A stretch of DNA of 64,000 bases. Origin: Gammaproteobacteria bacterium UBA2679 (GTDB lineage: Bacteria; Pseudomonadota; Gammaproteobacteria; Pseudomonadales; Oleiphilaceae). A program made the position numbers and the translations under genes. The stretch spans positions 62,001-126,000 of the forward strand of contig DEMD01000007.1 of NCBI GenBank assembly GCA_002354735.1, read 5' to 3'. The notes under the pieces are model-generated. The model did not search any database. It saw nothing but the letters and a program-made list of their open reading frames with translations, and was not told the DNA's origin. Below, in pieces: positions 38,401-46,479 of this stretch (within the stretch, counting starts at the first letter, position 1; each line of letters begins with the position of its first letter).

Positions 38401-39450
38401 GGTGAGTTTTTCCCGCCCCACGATGCCTGAAGCGGCGACGACGCCGTCCTCGACTCTAAGTTCAAGCGGTTCGATCTCGATCCGCTGCGATTCATAATCA
38501 GTCCCGGCAGTCTTCGCGATGAGTCGCAATTCAGGCTGACGCGTGAGCGTCACTGGCAGCCACTGGTTCAGCAAGGCCGGTGGAATCTGCGAAGTTTGCA
38601 GGCTCAGCTGCTTCATGGCCGGACCCGAATCCTGTGGAATTGCCTCGAGCTTTGCGCTGAGTGCTGGCAAGCCGGTTTGATCATCGCTTGCAGCTGACTC
38701 AGCTTCGTCGGCATCGCCAAGCGCCTGCACTGTGAGCTTGGCTCGAGCCTCCTGTAAACTGGCTTCGCCCGTAATTTTCCAGACCAGCGGAATTTCGGCC
38801 TGCTGCTCAGGACTCAGCGCGCCACCTTGCAGAAAATCATCCGTGAACTCAATGCGGTCTATCGCAAGTCTGTTGACCACGACGTGGGGCAATCCAGCGC
38901 TATCGACTTCGAACAACTGATCGATCAGCTGATTGACCTGGGCTTCGAGATCGGCCGGCGACTCTTCTTCATCAACCGCCGCCTCCTCGGCTGGCTGAGA
39001 GCCCCACGCTTTAGCATTGCTGTTTACCCAGACTGAGCTGGCGCCGAGCGCATCCAGAATATATTTCTCGTCCAGCGCTTCGCTCCAAAGGAAGTTGAGC
39101 TCGAAATGGCTGGCTGTCAAAAGCTGGTACTCCGCGGGATCCTCTGCAACAGCGGCAGCCGTTTCCTGGTCAGCATCACCAGTATCTACACGACTGACTT
39201 TGAGATCGCCAATGATCCAATGGGTCAAGCCGGGACTCTCTACTTCACTTAACTCGATCTGCCAGTCCGTATAATCATTCGCAAGCGCGGCGCCTCTTTC
39301 TGCCAACCAGACGCGACTATCCGGCTGCGATAGCGCCAGCGCCAGGGCCAGCAGCAGGATGATGACAAAGGTGAGCAGGGCAAGAATCCCACCCAGCACC
39401 CATCGGCCAATGCGCAGCAGTATGCTGCCGGTTCGGGACAACGCTGACAT
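35416..39450 (-). CDS. tamB: Translocation and assembly module subunit TamB
   Basis: 1344 residues. One N-terminal signal-anchor helix (about 10-35), then a very long beta-taco region of AsmA/DUF490 type, ending in the conserved C-terminal domain (DEIISRILFGKSIQSITPIQAVQLASAV, in part, and ELRPNISLETSTGKTGFGGVELKWKKDY, in part). It spans the periplasm and works with TamA in inserting outer-membrane proteins and in phospholipid transport. Its ATG overlaps the tamA stop by one base (TGATG). A glycine-rich stretch (GGGGG near residue 1240) lies before the C-terminal beta segment. Confidence 0.93.
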   Translation of the reverse strand: MSALSRTGSILLRIGRWVLGGILALLTFVIILLLALALALSQPDSRVWLAERGAALANDYTDWQIELSEVESPGLTHWIIGDLKVSRVDTGDADQETAAAVAEDPAEYQLLTASHFELNFLWSEALDEKYILDALGASSVWVNSNAKAWGSQPAEEAAVDEEESPADLEAQVNQLIDQLFEVDSAGLPHVVVNRLAIDRIEFTDDFLQGGALSPEQQAEIPLVWKITGEASLQEARAKLTVQALGDADEAESAASDDQTGLPALSAKLEAIPQDSGPAMKQLSLQTSQIPPALLNQWLPVTLTRQPELRLIAKTAGTDYESQRIEIEPLELRVEDGVVAASGIVGREKLTFDAAIEALPLQLVQPLLDKQATASLPLDELHPRQVTANLEGSMPWSEPAAITAAGGLSVEATFFKASLDLSSELGIAGEALSFSETKLDWADISLRAAGRIDAEKMAVQVEALTVPLNSALALVDALELDLPQINALIAEPEILRCSQNQTTAATAAAGGAEAGSIQARRARLGNLGRLSVKQLTAEGPFATPVVAGDLALSVCPEGRPAELTASVKANLSEAQRIEIVKSQLTYRGSESAVSGWVGLRDGTLKLKASVNDFELDIVRPFLPEATADQLASLSATVDLDAEASGRMTDPAFDVDLDVAGLYDALTYSIALDARRRDDLVTISGLTLKASPGPGAASRLEDDEDDTDEAAEGPQVLPAMPTEAVVALRGSLQADLDALRERGQIQGLKTDLKLDVSDIDLRLLTLAGLELPPEASGILDGGLTLDLQPDSLQTGGRFTFVQPAPELDVLLEARKKLRTNRNADLALAEPAKAQIKAVWTTTKERLKLELDFISEALQKLQQADARTDIKKPLELTVAADLSPYRKRLYKILSSSAGSAPSAPWPLEATIKGTSQLDFVNVFLNDPLQTIRGDLQLDLDVQGNTDDPRAKGFLALKDGFYENKTLGTELSKIDTRLGLDGSRLSIEEGTIEVAEDGRIQLDGQADWAAMTLDVKADLKDANLLRQPGLSATISGDLSAKGDAEEVAVTGRLEAKPMKILLDNALKSSIPTIDVTVVDNLPSKRQAGKPSSGGIAGTTQPPVEESEAGAMPVIPLDIIINAPQQVFLKGRGLDAELQGKIRVVGTASNPIYSGELGIKRGHMDLFNKRFELARGQVSFANDAVALVITGEYSDDTYTYQAQVSGTTADLKIELSSVPTLPQDEIISRILFGKSIQSITPIQAVQLASAVRSLQGGGGGFDPLGSAQQLLGVDSLTVGTQETDEGKGVNVGVGKYISDKVYLELERTPEVNQPWKGSVEIELRPNISLETSTGKTGFGGVELKWKKDY

Positions 39451-41231
39451 CAGTACGCCTCCCCAATGCTGATATACAGCTGAAAGCTGTCATCGATGCC
39501 GTCTCGACGGCTCAGTGGGAAACCGAAGTCGACTCGAAAGGGTGCAAAGGACGTGTAATAACGCAAACCAAAACCAGCGCCATATTTGAGGTTCTGATCG
39601 AAACGTGGGGCAGAGTCCGGCATTGCCAGGCCGCCGTCGACAAAGAGTACGAAACCAAGGTTCTCCCCTATGTGAAAGCGACCTTCAGTAGCCATTTCAA
39701 TGAAAGACAGCCCACCGACCGGATCACCATCTTCGTCGAGCTCCCCCAGGGACTGAAACTTATAACCCCGGACCGACCCACCTCCACCGACGTAGTAGCG
39801 CTCGTCGGCAGGCACTGATTCTATGCCGGCACCTGTGATGGAACCGACACCGGCTTTCAAGGCCAGCGTTGGCTTCAATGACCAGGTCTCCGCAGTAAAA
39901 TAGGTCGTGGCGGAGACATTCGACTTGATGAAACGGGTGTCCGTGTCCTTCAGATCCACGAAGGGCTCTACACCGAGGTTCAAAGTTGCACCATCACGCG
40001 GGTCGAGAATTTCGCTGGTGGTGTCGAGGCGCAGGCTCATCGGAAAGGAAAACAGTACGTACTGCTCGGTTTCACCTTCATCATCGATTTCACTGAGCCT
40101 GAAGCGGGGGCCTGCACTTGCTGCCCTGTTCTCGCTAATCTGCCGGGTGACAATGGCCGAGGTCTCCACCGATTTCGACCGAAAAGCCTCGAGATCGCGC
40201 TGGCTGGCGCTCGCGGAGATTTCGAGCTTCTGATCTTTTCGGTAGAACTTCGGCAGGGTCAGTTTCGAGGTCAAGGCCTGCGTGACTTCTGTAATCGTCA
40301 ATTCCGTCTGGAATAGCTGACCTGCGCCGAAGAAGTTCCTGTGCTCCCAGCCGAGTGAAACGCCGACGCCCTCATCACTGGTGTAGCCACCACCGGCCTT
40401 GATGGTGCGGTGGCTGCGCTCCTGCAAATCCAGCGTAATGTCTACCGTGCCTGCCTCTCTATTCAGTGTCAGCTGCTGATCCACCCGCGCAATCAGATTC
40501 GTCCGCAGGAGCTCCAGGCGAGCTTCGTTGAGCTTGGAGCGGTTGAAACATTCGCCGCTAGCCAGTGGGAGATCCTGCTCGAGAAATGCCGGATCGACCT
40601 CCTCAAGCCCTTGCAGTCGGATCTCACCCACCTTCACTTGCGGGCTTTTTTTCACCTTGAAGGTAATGAAGGCCAACTGATCTGGCGGGTAGATACTGGC
40701 CTTGTATTCAACGTCCACCTCATAGAGGCAGTTCTTGCTGGAGACGAAGTCCTCTATCTTCCGCTTCGCATCGAGTATGCGATCAGCCACGAGACCATCA
40801 CCCTTTTTCAGCTTGAGATCGGCAAGGGATGGTACGTCGATACTGTCAGGCGACTTCAGCTCAAGCTTGCGAATGCGATACAAGGGGCCTGGCTCTACCT
40901 CATACATCAGTCGTCGATCGTCGCCATCGGGGTTCTCGAGTTCCGGCTCGACGCTGCCTTCGTAGTACCCCTGCGATCGCAGATACTTGAGAATGAACTC
41001 GCGCTCGGCATCCATGTACTGCTGCGGCGTTTCGTAGAATTCGTAAGCCGGGTTCTGCTTGCGATAGGTCTCCAGATCCTCAGCAATGGTGTCAGCCAGA
41101 TCCTGTTGTGTCTCACTCCTGATCTTGAAATCAGGATGCTTGTCGCCGAAGAACGGCAAATCGATCGCTGTAGCAGCACCACTGAGCAGCGCGAGCAGAA
41201 AAAATGCGGATAACGCAGGATAATGATGCAT
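39450..41231 (-). CDS. tamA: Outer-membrane translocation assembly module TamA
   Basis: Omp85/BamA-family barrel of 593 residues. Signal peptide MHHYPALSAFFLLALLSGAATA, three POTRA domains (about residues 25-275) and a 16-stranded barrel with the family motif VRGYKF in strand loop 6 (about 495). Two cysteines in the second and third POTRA regions (SSKNCLYE and ASGECFN) could form a disulphide. It is 8 bases downstream of the WYL-regulator gene and overlaps tamB. Confidence 0.93.
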   Translation of the reverse strand: MHHYPALSAFFLLALLSGAATAIDLPFFGDKHPDFKIRSETQQDLADTIAEDLETYRKQNPAYEFYETPQQYMDAEREFILKYLRSQGYYEGSVEPELENPDGDDRRLMYEVEPGPLYRIRKLELKSPDSIDVPSLADLKLKKGDGLVADRILDAKRKIEDFVSSKNCLYEVDVEYKASIYPPDQLAFITFKVKKSPQVKVGEIRLQGLEEVDPAFLEQDLPLASGECFNRSKLNEARLELLRTNLIARVDQQLTLNREAGTVDITLDLQERSHRTIKAGGGYTSDEGVGVSLGWEHRNFFGAGQLFQTELTITEVTQALTSKLTLPKFYRKDQKLEISASASQRDLEAFRSKSVETSAIVTRQISENRAASAGPRFRLSEIDDEGETEQYVLFSFPMSLRLDTTSEILDPRDGATLNLGVEPFVDLKDTDTRFIKSNVSATTYFTAETWSLKPTLALKAGVGSITGAGIESVPADERYYVGGGGSVRGYKFQSLGELDEDGDPVGGLSFIEMATEGRFHIGENLGFVLFVDGGLAMPDSAPRFDQNLKYGAGFGLRYYTSFAPFRVDFGFPLSRRDGIDDSFQLYISIGEAY

Positions 41232-41239
41232 AGATACCG

Positions 41240-42364
41240 TTAGTTATAATTCTGAAGACTCGCAGTCAGCACTGACCGAATATCCTGCCTGATGATCTCA
41301 GGCTGCAAGACTGTAGCGCGGCTTCCGAGGGAGAGAATCCAGTTTCTGAGCTGGATAGTACGACGAACTCGTACACGAACGATTGCTTCCGATGCAGACT
41401 CAAGCGTAACTGATTGTGTTGCGTTCAAGGGATAGTCGCTCAGGTCCTCGATCAGCTTGTCACCCTGCTGGCGTTTTATGGCCAAAACCAGGTCGTAGTC
41501 ACCCCTATCGCTGTCATCGATGAAAACATCCATGTGTCCCGCATCGAGGTATGCCTGCAGGGAGAAATCCTCATCCGCAAAATTCTCTCGAAGCAGCTCG
41601 ACGCGCCGGATCCTGTGAAGTAGAAAGTGACGGAACTCACCAGCTTCGTTCAACGATACAAGATACAGCTTCGGCAGCATGAGCACGACCCCCAAGGGGC
41701 TGAGACGATAAGTTTTCGTGGTGCTGCCATTTGAAGCTGAGACGCTGTACACGAGCTCGATCTGCTGAGCTCTGATGATCGCCTGATAGATGGTATCCAG
41801 CCAGCGCATGTCGAAATCGGGTGACTCCAATGACTGGCCCCGCTGGTAGAACTCGATCGAATCACGCAGTCGAAGGTAGTGCTGCGGCGCCAACTTTCGC
41901 TCTGAACGCTGCAACACACGCTCTGCTTCAGCGAAAAAGGCGGTCATTTCGTTCAGTGTGCTCTGAGGCAGGAGGTTTGACAGGTGTTTAGCCGTCATTG
42001 CAAATGCAACAGCCAGATAGCCCGGCATTTTCTCGAAATCAAAACGCTGTCGGTCTAGCGGGTCGAGCATCCAGGCCCTGCCCTTGCCCGCAGCCGGAAC
42101 ACTTCGCAGGCCGAAGGGATTGAGCGGCTCCTCAAGCTCATCGTCGGCTTCAGCAGGGTCAGCATCGAAAAAACCGGGGTCGTCGCCCAGCAGGAATTTC
42201 AAGTCGCGCTGTACTACTCGAAGCTGGCTGTTTCGCCGCTGCTCACCCGACTCTTCCAGATAACCCTGATCCTGCAGATGAGCGAGTATCGCTTCCGTAG
42301 AGCGCGGTACCGTAGTTCTGCGCAGATAGTCGAGAATGGCCAAACGCCTTACAAAGGTCTGCAT
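41240..42364 (-). CDS. WYL-domain transcriptional regulator
   Basis: 374 residues. N-terminal winged helix (MQTFVRRLAILDYLRRTT and AILAHLQDQGYLEESGEQRRNSQLRVVQRDL in part), a middle helical region, a WYL domain with KTYRLSPLGVVLMLPKLYLVSLNE (about 220-245), HRIRRVELL and the WCX extension near the C-terminus. WYL proteins sense ligands and are often repressors. It is the first gene of a likely WYL-tamA-tamB-rsmC operon (8-base gap to tamA). A perfect 6-bp palindrome lies 20 bases upstream of its start and may be its operator. Confidence 0.85.
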   Translation of the reverse strand: MQTFVRRLAILDYLRRTTVPRSTEAILAHLQDQGYLEESGEQRRNSQLRVVQRDLKFLLGDDPGFFDADPAEADDELEEPLNPFGLRSVPAAGKGRAWMLDPLDRQRFDFEKMPGYLAVAFAMTAKHLSNLLPQSTLNEMTAFFAEAERVLQRSERKLAPQHYLRLRDSIEFYQRGQSLESPDFDMRWLDTIYQAIIRAQQIELVYSVSASNGSTTKTYRLSPLGVVLMLPKLYLVSLNEAGEFRHFLLHRIRRVELLRENFADEDFSLQAYLDAGHMDVFIDDSDRGDYDLVLAIKRQQGDKLIEDLSDYPLNATQSVTLESASEAIVRVRVRRTIQLRNWILSLGSRATVLQPEIIRQDIRSVLTASLQNYN

Positions 42365-42384
42365 ACTGTAAGTTCATCCAGTTG

Positions 42385-42401
42385 ACGACACTATTTGTCG
42401 T
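42385..42401. promoter_or_regulatory. Palindromic candidate operator for the WYL regulator
   Basis: ACGACA and TGTCGT are perfect complements around CTATT, 20 bases before the WYL start and about 85 before the divergent small gene. The position is right for autoregulation of both directions. Confidence 0.5.
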
Positions 42402-42485
42402 TTCTACCGCCTAGACTAGGCTCGTCGATCGGAAATGTCCAACTTGAGGACGACTCCGGTTCCATTGTCTGTCGAGGATCTGCGT

Positions 42486-42632
42486 ATGTATCGAATCAAT
42501 GCAATCACCAGCCGGGGTACCCGCTTCCGCTTTCGAATTACCAGCAGCCATATCGATGACCTGACCACAATGCTGGATAAAATCTTCGCTGGAACGGCGA
42601 TGCACCTTGTACTGGTTCAGCCGATAAAATAG
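42486..42632 (+). CDS. Small uncharacterised protein upstream of rnfD
   Basis: 48 residues from an ATG preceded by CGAGGATC; the frame continues upstream to 42435 without a good ribosome site. The sequence begins MYRINAITSRGTRFRFRI and ends HLVLVQPIK, with an amphipathic helix between. Its stop is 10 bases from the rnfD start, suggesting co-transcription. Not recognised as a family. It may be real because of the ribosome site, spacing and soluble composition, but it could also be a leader ORF. Confidence 0.55.
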   Translation: MYRINAITSRGTRFRFRITSSHIDDLTTMLDKIFAGTAMHLVLVQPIK

Positions 42633-42642
42633 CCTTGCGGCG

Positions 42643-43695
42643 ATGAGCCATAAGCAACCTTCAAGCCTGAACTGGATCCGCCGCTTACTGTCTATCGGCA
42701 GATCCACAGCTGTGCCTGCACGACCTGCCAGTGCACGGATGATCATGCTGACCGTACTGATCTGCACCCTGCCTGGCCTTACGGCGATGCTCTGGTTTTT
42801 TGGTGCGGGCGTGCTACTGCAGATCGGTGCAGCCAGCTTTGGTGCGATTGCCGCAGAAAGCATGGCGGCAGCGCTTAGGGGAAGATCTGTCTGGCGTCAT
42901 CTACAGGATGGCTCTGCCCTGCTGGCTGGCTGGCTCATCGGTTTGTGTTTTCCGCCGCTGGCGCCATGGTGGCTGGCAGCCCTGGCGGGCATTCTGGGGC
43001 TCGGACTCGGCAAGCACGTCTATGGCGGACTCGGGCAGAATATTTTCAATCCCGCCATGACCGGATACGCTCTGGTCCTCGTCTCATTCCCATTGCAATT
43101 GACTCAGGGTTGGCCGGATGCGGCGACGGATGCAACTGTCACGCTTGTTGGCGAACATGGGCAAGTGCTTATCGATGCCATATCTTCTGCGACGCCTCTC
43201 GATCAGTACAGACAGGCGCTGGTAATAGCGGCGTCCGCTGGGACAACCCGATTTGTCGAACCAGGGGCTTTTGCCTGGCAAATGATCAATCTTGGCTTTC
43301 TGTTTGGGGGCCTGATTCTACTGGCGCGAAGAATCATTCGATGGCAGATTCCGCTTGGTATGCTGGCCACTTTCAGCCTGTGCACGCTACTTGCCGGCTC
43401 AGAGAGTGGTTCCAGGCTGACCTTTCTCCTGTTTCAGCTGAGCTCCGGCGCGATAATGCTCGGCGCCTTCTTCATCGCAACTGATCCAGTGACTGCTGCT
43501 ACCAGCCGGCAGGGTCAGCTGGTTTTCGGTGCAGGTATCGGCGTTCTGCTTGCGCTTATACGCAATTACAGTGCCTGGCCGGAAGGCGTGGCTTTTGCCA
43601 TATTATTCATGAATCTGTGTGTGCCTCTACTGGACTATTACACCCGTCCGAGGGTGTATGGCCATCAAAAGGCCAATAGGGGCATCAAGGCGTGA
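42643..43695 (+). CDS. rnfD: Electron transport complex subunit RnfD
   Basis: 350 residues, about nine membrane helices. NxFNPAMTGYALVLVSFP (about 130-150) and the covalent-FMN motif SSATPLDQYR (about residue 186, Thr carries FMN) are seen. RnfD is a subunit of the ferredoxin:NAD+ oxidoreductase (Rnf/Rsx). It is coupled to rnfG by a GTGA overlap. The partner genes rnfA, rnfB and rnfC, which usually precede it, are missing upstream: the next gene there is the divergent WYL regulator. The start shows only a weak ribosome site. Confidence 0.9.
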   Translation: MSHKQPSSLNWIRRLLSIGRSTAVPARPASARMIMLTVLICTLPGLTAMLWFFGAGVLLQIGAASFGAIAAESMAAALRGRSVWRHLQDGSALLAGWLIGLCFPPLAPWWLAALAGILGLGLGKHVYGGLGQNIFNPAMTGYALVLVSFPLQLTQGWPDAATDATVTLVGEHGQVLIDAISSATPLDQYRQALVIAASAGTTRFVEPGAFAWQMINLGFLFGGLILLARRIIRWQIPLGMLATFSLCTLLAGSESGSRLTFLLFQLSSGAIMLGAFFIATDPVTAATSRQGQLVFGAGIGVLLALIRNYSAWPEGVAFAILFMNLCVPLLDYYTRPRVYGHQKANRGIKA

Positions 43696-44321
43696 GCATC
43701 CAGTTTCAGCAGTCTCCTGCCCACACTCTCGGCCTGTTTGCGGCCGTTTCAGCCGCACTGGTCACAGCCGTCTACCTTCTTACACGAGCACCGATAGAAG
43801 CGGCCGAAGCGCGCTGGTTCCAGCACAGACTCTCGGCGGTGTTGCAAACACCGGGGTCCGCCACTGCGCTGGTGGCTTCAGAGGCCATTATCGAATTACC
43901 GGCACCCTCTGAGTGTACGGAGTGTTGGTCAGACGCTGAGCTCGTCCAGGCTGATCAGGCGATTTACATGGCAGCCCAGAAAAGCGCTTCAGCAGTCTTT
44001 GCCATACCCAGCGTCAGTAGCCGTGGCTACAATGGCCGTATCGAGGTGATTACCGGAGTGCAGCTGGTGGGTGAACAGCAGGAACCAACGATTGTGTCCG
44101 TTGAAGTCACCCGCCATCGGGAAACTCCGGGGATTGGCGACCGGATCGAAGCTGACAAGAGTCAATGGCTTGCGCAGTTTCGCGGGCAGCACACAGTAGC
44201 CGGTGCGGATGCGCTCAGTGGCGCGACAATAAGTGCCTCAGCTGTAAAAGCTGCGATAGACGACGCACTGCGCTTTGCCCGTGCCAACCAGGCAACCCTT
44301 AAGAGTCATTCCGCCCCATGA
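43692..44321 (+). CDS. rnfG: Electron transport complex subunit RnfG
   Basis: 209 residues. GTG start overlapping the rnfD stop (GTGA). An N-terminal signal-anchor helix (about 12-32), then an FMN-binding domain with DALSGATISASAV (Thr in SGAT carries FMN covalently) near residues 174-186. It faces the periplasm and passes electrons to or from RnfD. It overlaps rnfE by ATGA. Confidence 0.9.
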   Translation: MSIQFQQSPAHTLGLFAAVSAALVTAVYLLTRAPIEAAEARWFQHRLSAVLQTPGSATALVASEAIIELPAPSECTECWSDAELVQADQAIYMAAQKSASAVFAIPSVSSRGYNGRIEVITGVQLVGEQQEPTIVSVEVTRHRETPGIGDRIEADKSQWLAQFRGQHTVAGADALSGATISASAVKAAIDDALRFARANQATLKSHSAP

Positions 44322-44929
44322 CGGTAACTTCACCCGCCCCGCCCCAGTCTCATGCTTCACCTTCAGCAGACACCGGGCATGATCTGGGCAAGCTTTTCAG
44401 GCAGGGAATCTGGACCAACAATGCTGCAACCATCCAGCTACTGGGACTCTGCCCCTTGCTGGCTGTGAGTAACACCGTGGACAATGCGCTGGGACTCGGG
44501 CTGGCGACACTGTTCGTGCTGGTGCTATCGAGTACCCTGATCTCACTATTAAGGCATCATATTGCCGCTGAAGTCCGTCTGCCTGCATTCGTGCTCGTTA
44601 TCGCTTCGGCAGTAACTTGCATCGATCTGCTGATGCAGGCCTACTCAGTTTCGCTCTATCGCAACCTCGGGATATTCATTCCACTGATCGTGACCAACTG
44701 CCTCATTCTCGCACGAGCCGAAGCATTCGCAAGCCGGCAGCCGGTCACGCTGGCCGTTGCGGACGCAGCTGCAATGGGTCTCGGCTTTCTACTCGTTATA
44801 CTTGTGCTCGGCTCAATACGGGAATGGCTGGGCGTAACATTACAGGTACTGGTGGTGGCGCTGCCGCCGGGAGCGTTCATTATCCTGGGGCTCATGGTTG
44901 CCCTCGTCAGGAGCATAAGACGGTCATGA
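44318..44929 (+). CDS. rnfE: Electron transport complex subunit RnfE
   Basis: 203 residues, six membrane helices, of the RnfE/RsxE/NqrD family. Characteristic segments are LGLCPLLAVSNTVDNALGLGLAT in part (about 45-65) and IPLIVTNCLILARAEAFAS. It forms the membrane ion path together with RnfA, whose gene is not in this window. ATG overlaps the rnfG stop, and its own stop overlaps the nth start by ATGA. Confidence 0.92.
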   Translation: MTVTSPAPPQSHASPSADTGHDLGKLFRQGIWTNNAATIQLLGLCPLLAVSNTVDNALGLGLATLFVLVLSSTLISLLRHHIAAEVRLPAFVLVIASAVTCIDLLMQAYSVSLYRNLGIFIPLIVTNCLILARAEAFASRQPVTLAVADAAAMGLGFLLVILVLGSIREWLGVTLQVLVVALPPGAFIILGLMVALVRSIRRS

Positions 44930-45558
44930 ACAAAGAGACGCGGCGGAAAATGTTCGAGATTTTCCGTGAGCAGAATCCAGAGCCAAGAACAGAGCTGGAA
45001 TATGCAGATGAGTTCCAGCTACTCATAGCCGTCATACTCTCGGCTCAGGCCACTGATGTTGGGGTGAATAAGGCCACAAGGCATCTGTTCCCGGTCGCGC
45101 CGACGCCACAGGCGATGCTTGATCTGGGACTCGACGGGCTCAAATCCCACATAAAGACGATTGGGCTTTTCAATACAAAGGCAGAGAACGTAATGAAAAC
45201 CTGCCGTCTGCTTGTCGAGCAGCATGACGGCAAGGTTCCAGCGGATCGTGCAGCGCTGGAAGCCTTGCCTGGTGTCGGCAGAAAGACGGCGAATGTGGTG
45301 CTGAATACAGCCTTTGGTCAGCCCACCATGGCCGTGGACACCCATATTTTCAGGGTGAGCAATCGCACGGGCCTGGCCCCAGGCAAGACGGTCCTGGAGG
45401 TCGAGAAGAAACTATTGAAAAACGTACCGAAAGAATTCCTGCACGATGCGCACCACTGGCTCATCCTGCACGGGCGCTATATCTGTATCGCTCGTAAGCC
45501 GCGCTGTATGGCCTGCGCGGTAAGTGAGGTGTGTGACTACAAGCACAAGAACCTGTAG
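44926..45558 (+). CDS. nth: Endonuclease III
   Basis: 210-residue bifunctional DNA glycosylase/AP lyase for oxidised pyrimidines. Helix-hairpin-helix LPGVGRKTA with catalytic K120 and D138 (MAVDTHIFRV), matching E. coli numbering. The 4Fe-4S cluster is C-x6-C-x2-C-x5-C at the C-terminus (CIARKPRCMACAVSEVC). The start at 44926 overlaps rnfE by 4 bases; the frame is open further upstream inside rnfE but that part is not Nth. The rnf-nth linkage is standard in gammaproteobacteria. Confidence 0.96.
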   Translation: MNKETRRKMFEIFREQNPEPRTELEYADEFQLLIAVILSAQATDVGVNKATRHLFPVAPTPQAMLDLGLDGLKSHIKTIGLFNTKAENVMKTCRLLVEQHDGKVPADRAALEALPGVGRKTANVVLNTAFGQPTMAVDTHIFRVSNRTGLAPGKTVLEVEKKLLKNVPKEFLHDAHHWLILHGRYICIARKPRCMACAVSEVCDYKHKNL

Positions 45559-45583
45559 TCACCCAGCTAACAAGCTGCTCAGA

Positions 45584-46363
45584 TCAGCTCTCGACGAAGG
45601 CTCGCTCGATGACGTAGTGACCAAAGTCTCCCTGTCTGGCTTCAATGAAGCCCCGCTCGTCCAGAATCTTGCAGGTATCCTTCAGCATGCTGGGACTGCC
45701 ACACACCATGAAGCGATCACTCTCGAGATCGAAGGTCGGCAGGCCGATATCCTGGAATAGCTGACCGCTTTCCATCAGATCAGTCAGGCGTCCCTTGTTG
45801 TGGTAGGGCTCGCGTGTCACTGTCGGGTAGTAGATCAGCTGATTCTTGATCAGATCACCGAAGAACTCATTTTGCGGCAGTTCGTTCTGAATCATGTCCT
45901 GATAAGCCAGCTCTGAAACGAAGCGGACGCCATGGGTCAGGATGACCTTGTCGAATTTTTCGTAGGTTTCAGGATCCTTGATGATGCTCATGAACGGCGC
46001 CAGCCCAGTGCCGGTGCTGACCAGATAGAGGTTTCTGCCAGGTAGGAGATGATCGATCAACAGCGTGCCCGTAGGCTTGTTGCTCATGATGATCGGGTCG
46101 CCGACCTTGATCTTCTGCAGCTTCGAAGTCAACGGGCCGTCCTGCACCTTGATGCTGAAGAATTCCAGTTCCTCCTCGTAGTTTGCGCTGGCGATGCTGT
46201 ACGCTCGCATCAATGGCCGCGCTGCACCTTCCTGCTCCAGACCAATCATGATGAAGTGACCGTTTTTGAAGCGGAAGCTGGGGTCTCTACTGGTCTTGAA
46301 ACTGAAGAGGGTATCGTTCCAGTGATGTACGCTCGTGACTGTTTCCGTTCTAAGATTTGCCAT
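45584..46363 (-). CDS. fpr: Ferredoxin/flavodoxin-NADP+ reductase
   Basis: 259 residues. FAD site RAYSIASA (about 50-57), NADP site STGTGLAPFMSI (about 111-122), VCGSPSML and the C-terminal ERAFVES. This size and ending are those of subclass I bacterial reductases of Pseudomonas and Azotobacter. It reduces ferredoxin or flavodoxin for biosynthesis and oxidative-stress defence. The divergent LysR gene 143 bases away is in the position of finR, which activates fpr in pseudomonads. Confidence 0.93.
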   Translation of the reverse strand: MANLRTETVTSVHHWNDTLFSFKTSRDPSFRFKNGHFIMIGLEQEGAARPLMRAYSIASANYEEELEFFSIKVQDGPLTSKLQKIKVGDPIIMSNKPTGTLLIDHLLPGRNLYLVSTGTGLAPFMSIIKDPETYEKFDKVILTHGVRFVSELAYQDMIQNELPQNEFFGDLIKNQLIYYPTVTREPYHNKGRLTDLMESGQLFQDIGLPTFDLESDRFMVCGSPSMLKDTCKILDERGFIEARQGDFGHYVIERAFVES

Positions 46364-46464
46364 TTCAGAGACCCCGAAAAAGTGGAAAATTATTGCTAAA
46401 CCTGATGCAGGGGATGGTACCGAAAGCAGACACTACTGGAAAACCAATTATTCGGATATACTAA

Positions 46465-46479
46465 ATCGGATATTCCGAT
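46465..46479. promoter_or_regulatory. Candidate FinR operator
   Basis: ATCGGA and TCCGAT are perfect inverted arms around TAT; another CGGATA copy lies just upstream at 46453-46458. It sits 27 bases before the LysR start and about 100 bases before fpr. LysR regulators often bind such dyads in divergent promoters. Not proven. Confidence 0.4.

Noticed and set aside
37705..38430. Plus-strand frame of 241 codons
   Set aside because: Antisense to tamB; composition is Cys/Arg-rich and shadow-like. The frame at 40410-41213 opposite tamA was rejected likewise.
42411..42863. Minus-strand frame of 150 codons upstream of the WYL gene
   Set aside because: It covers the divergent promoter and the 5' part of rnfD, and has no ribosome site.
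44617..44925. N-terminal extension of Nth by 103 codons
   Set aside because: It lies inside rnfE in another frame; the Nth family starts at MNKETRRKM and the ATGA overlap gives the proper start.
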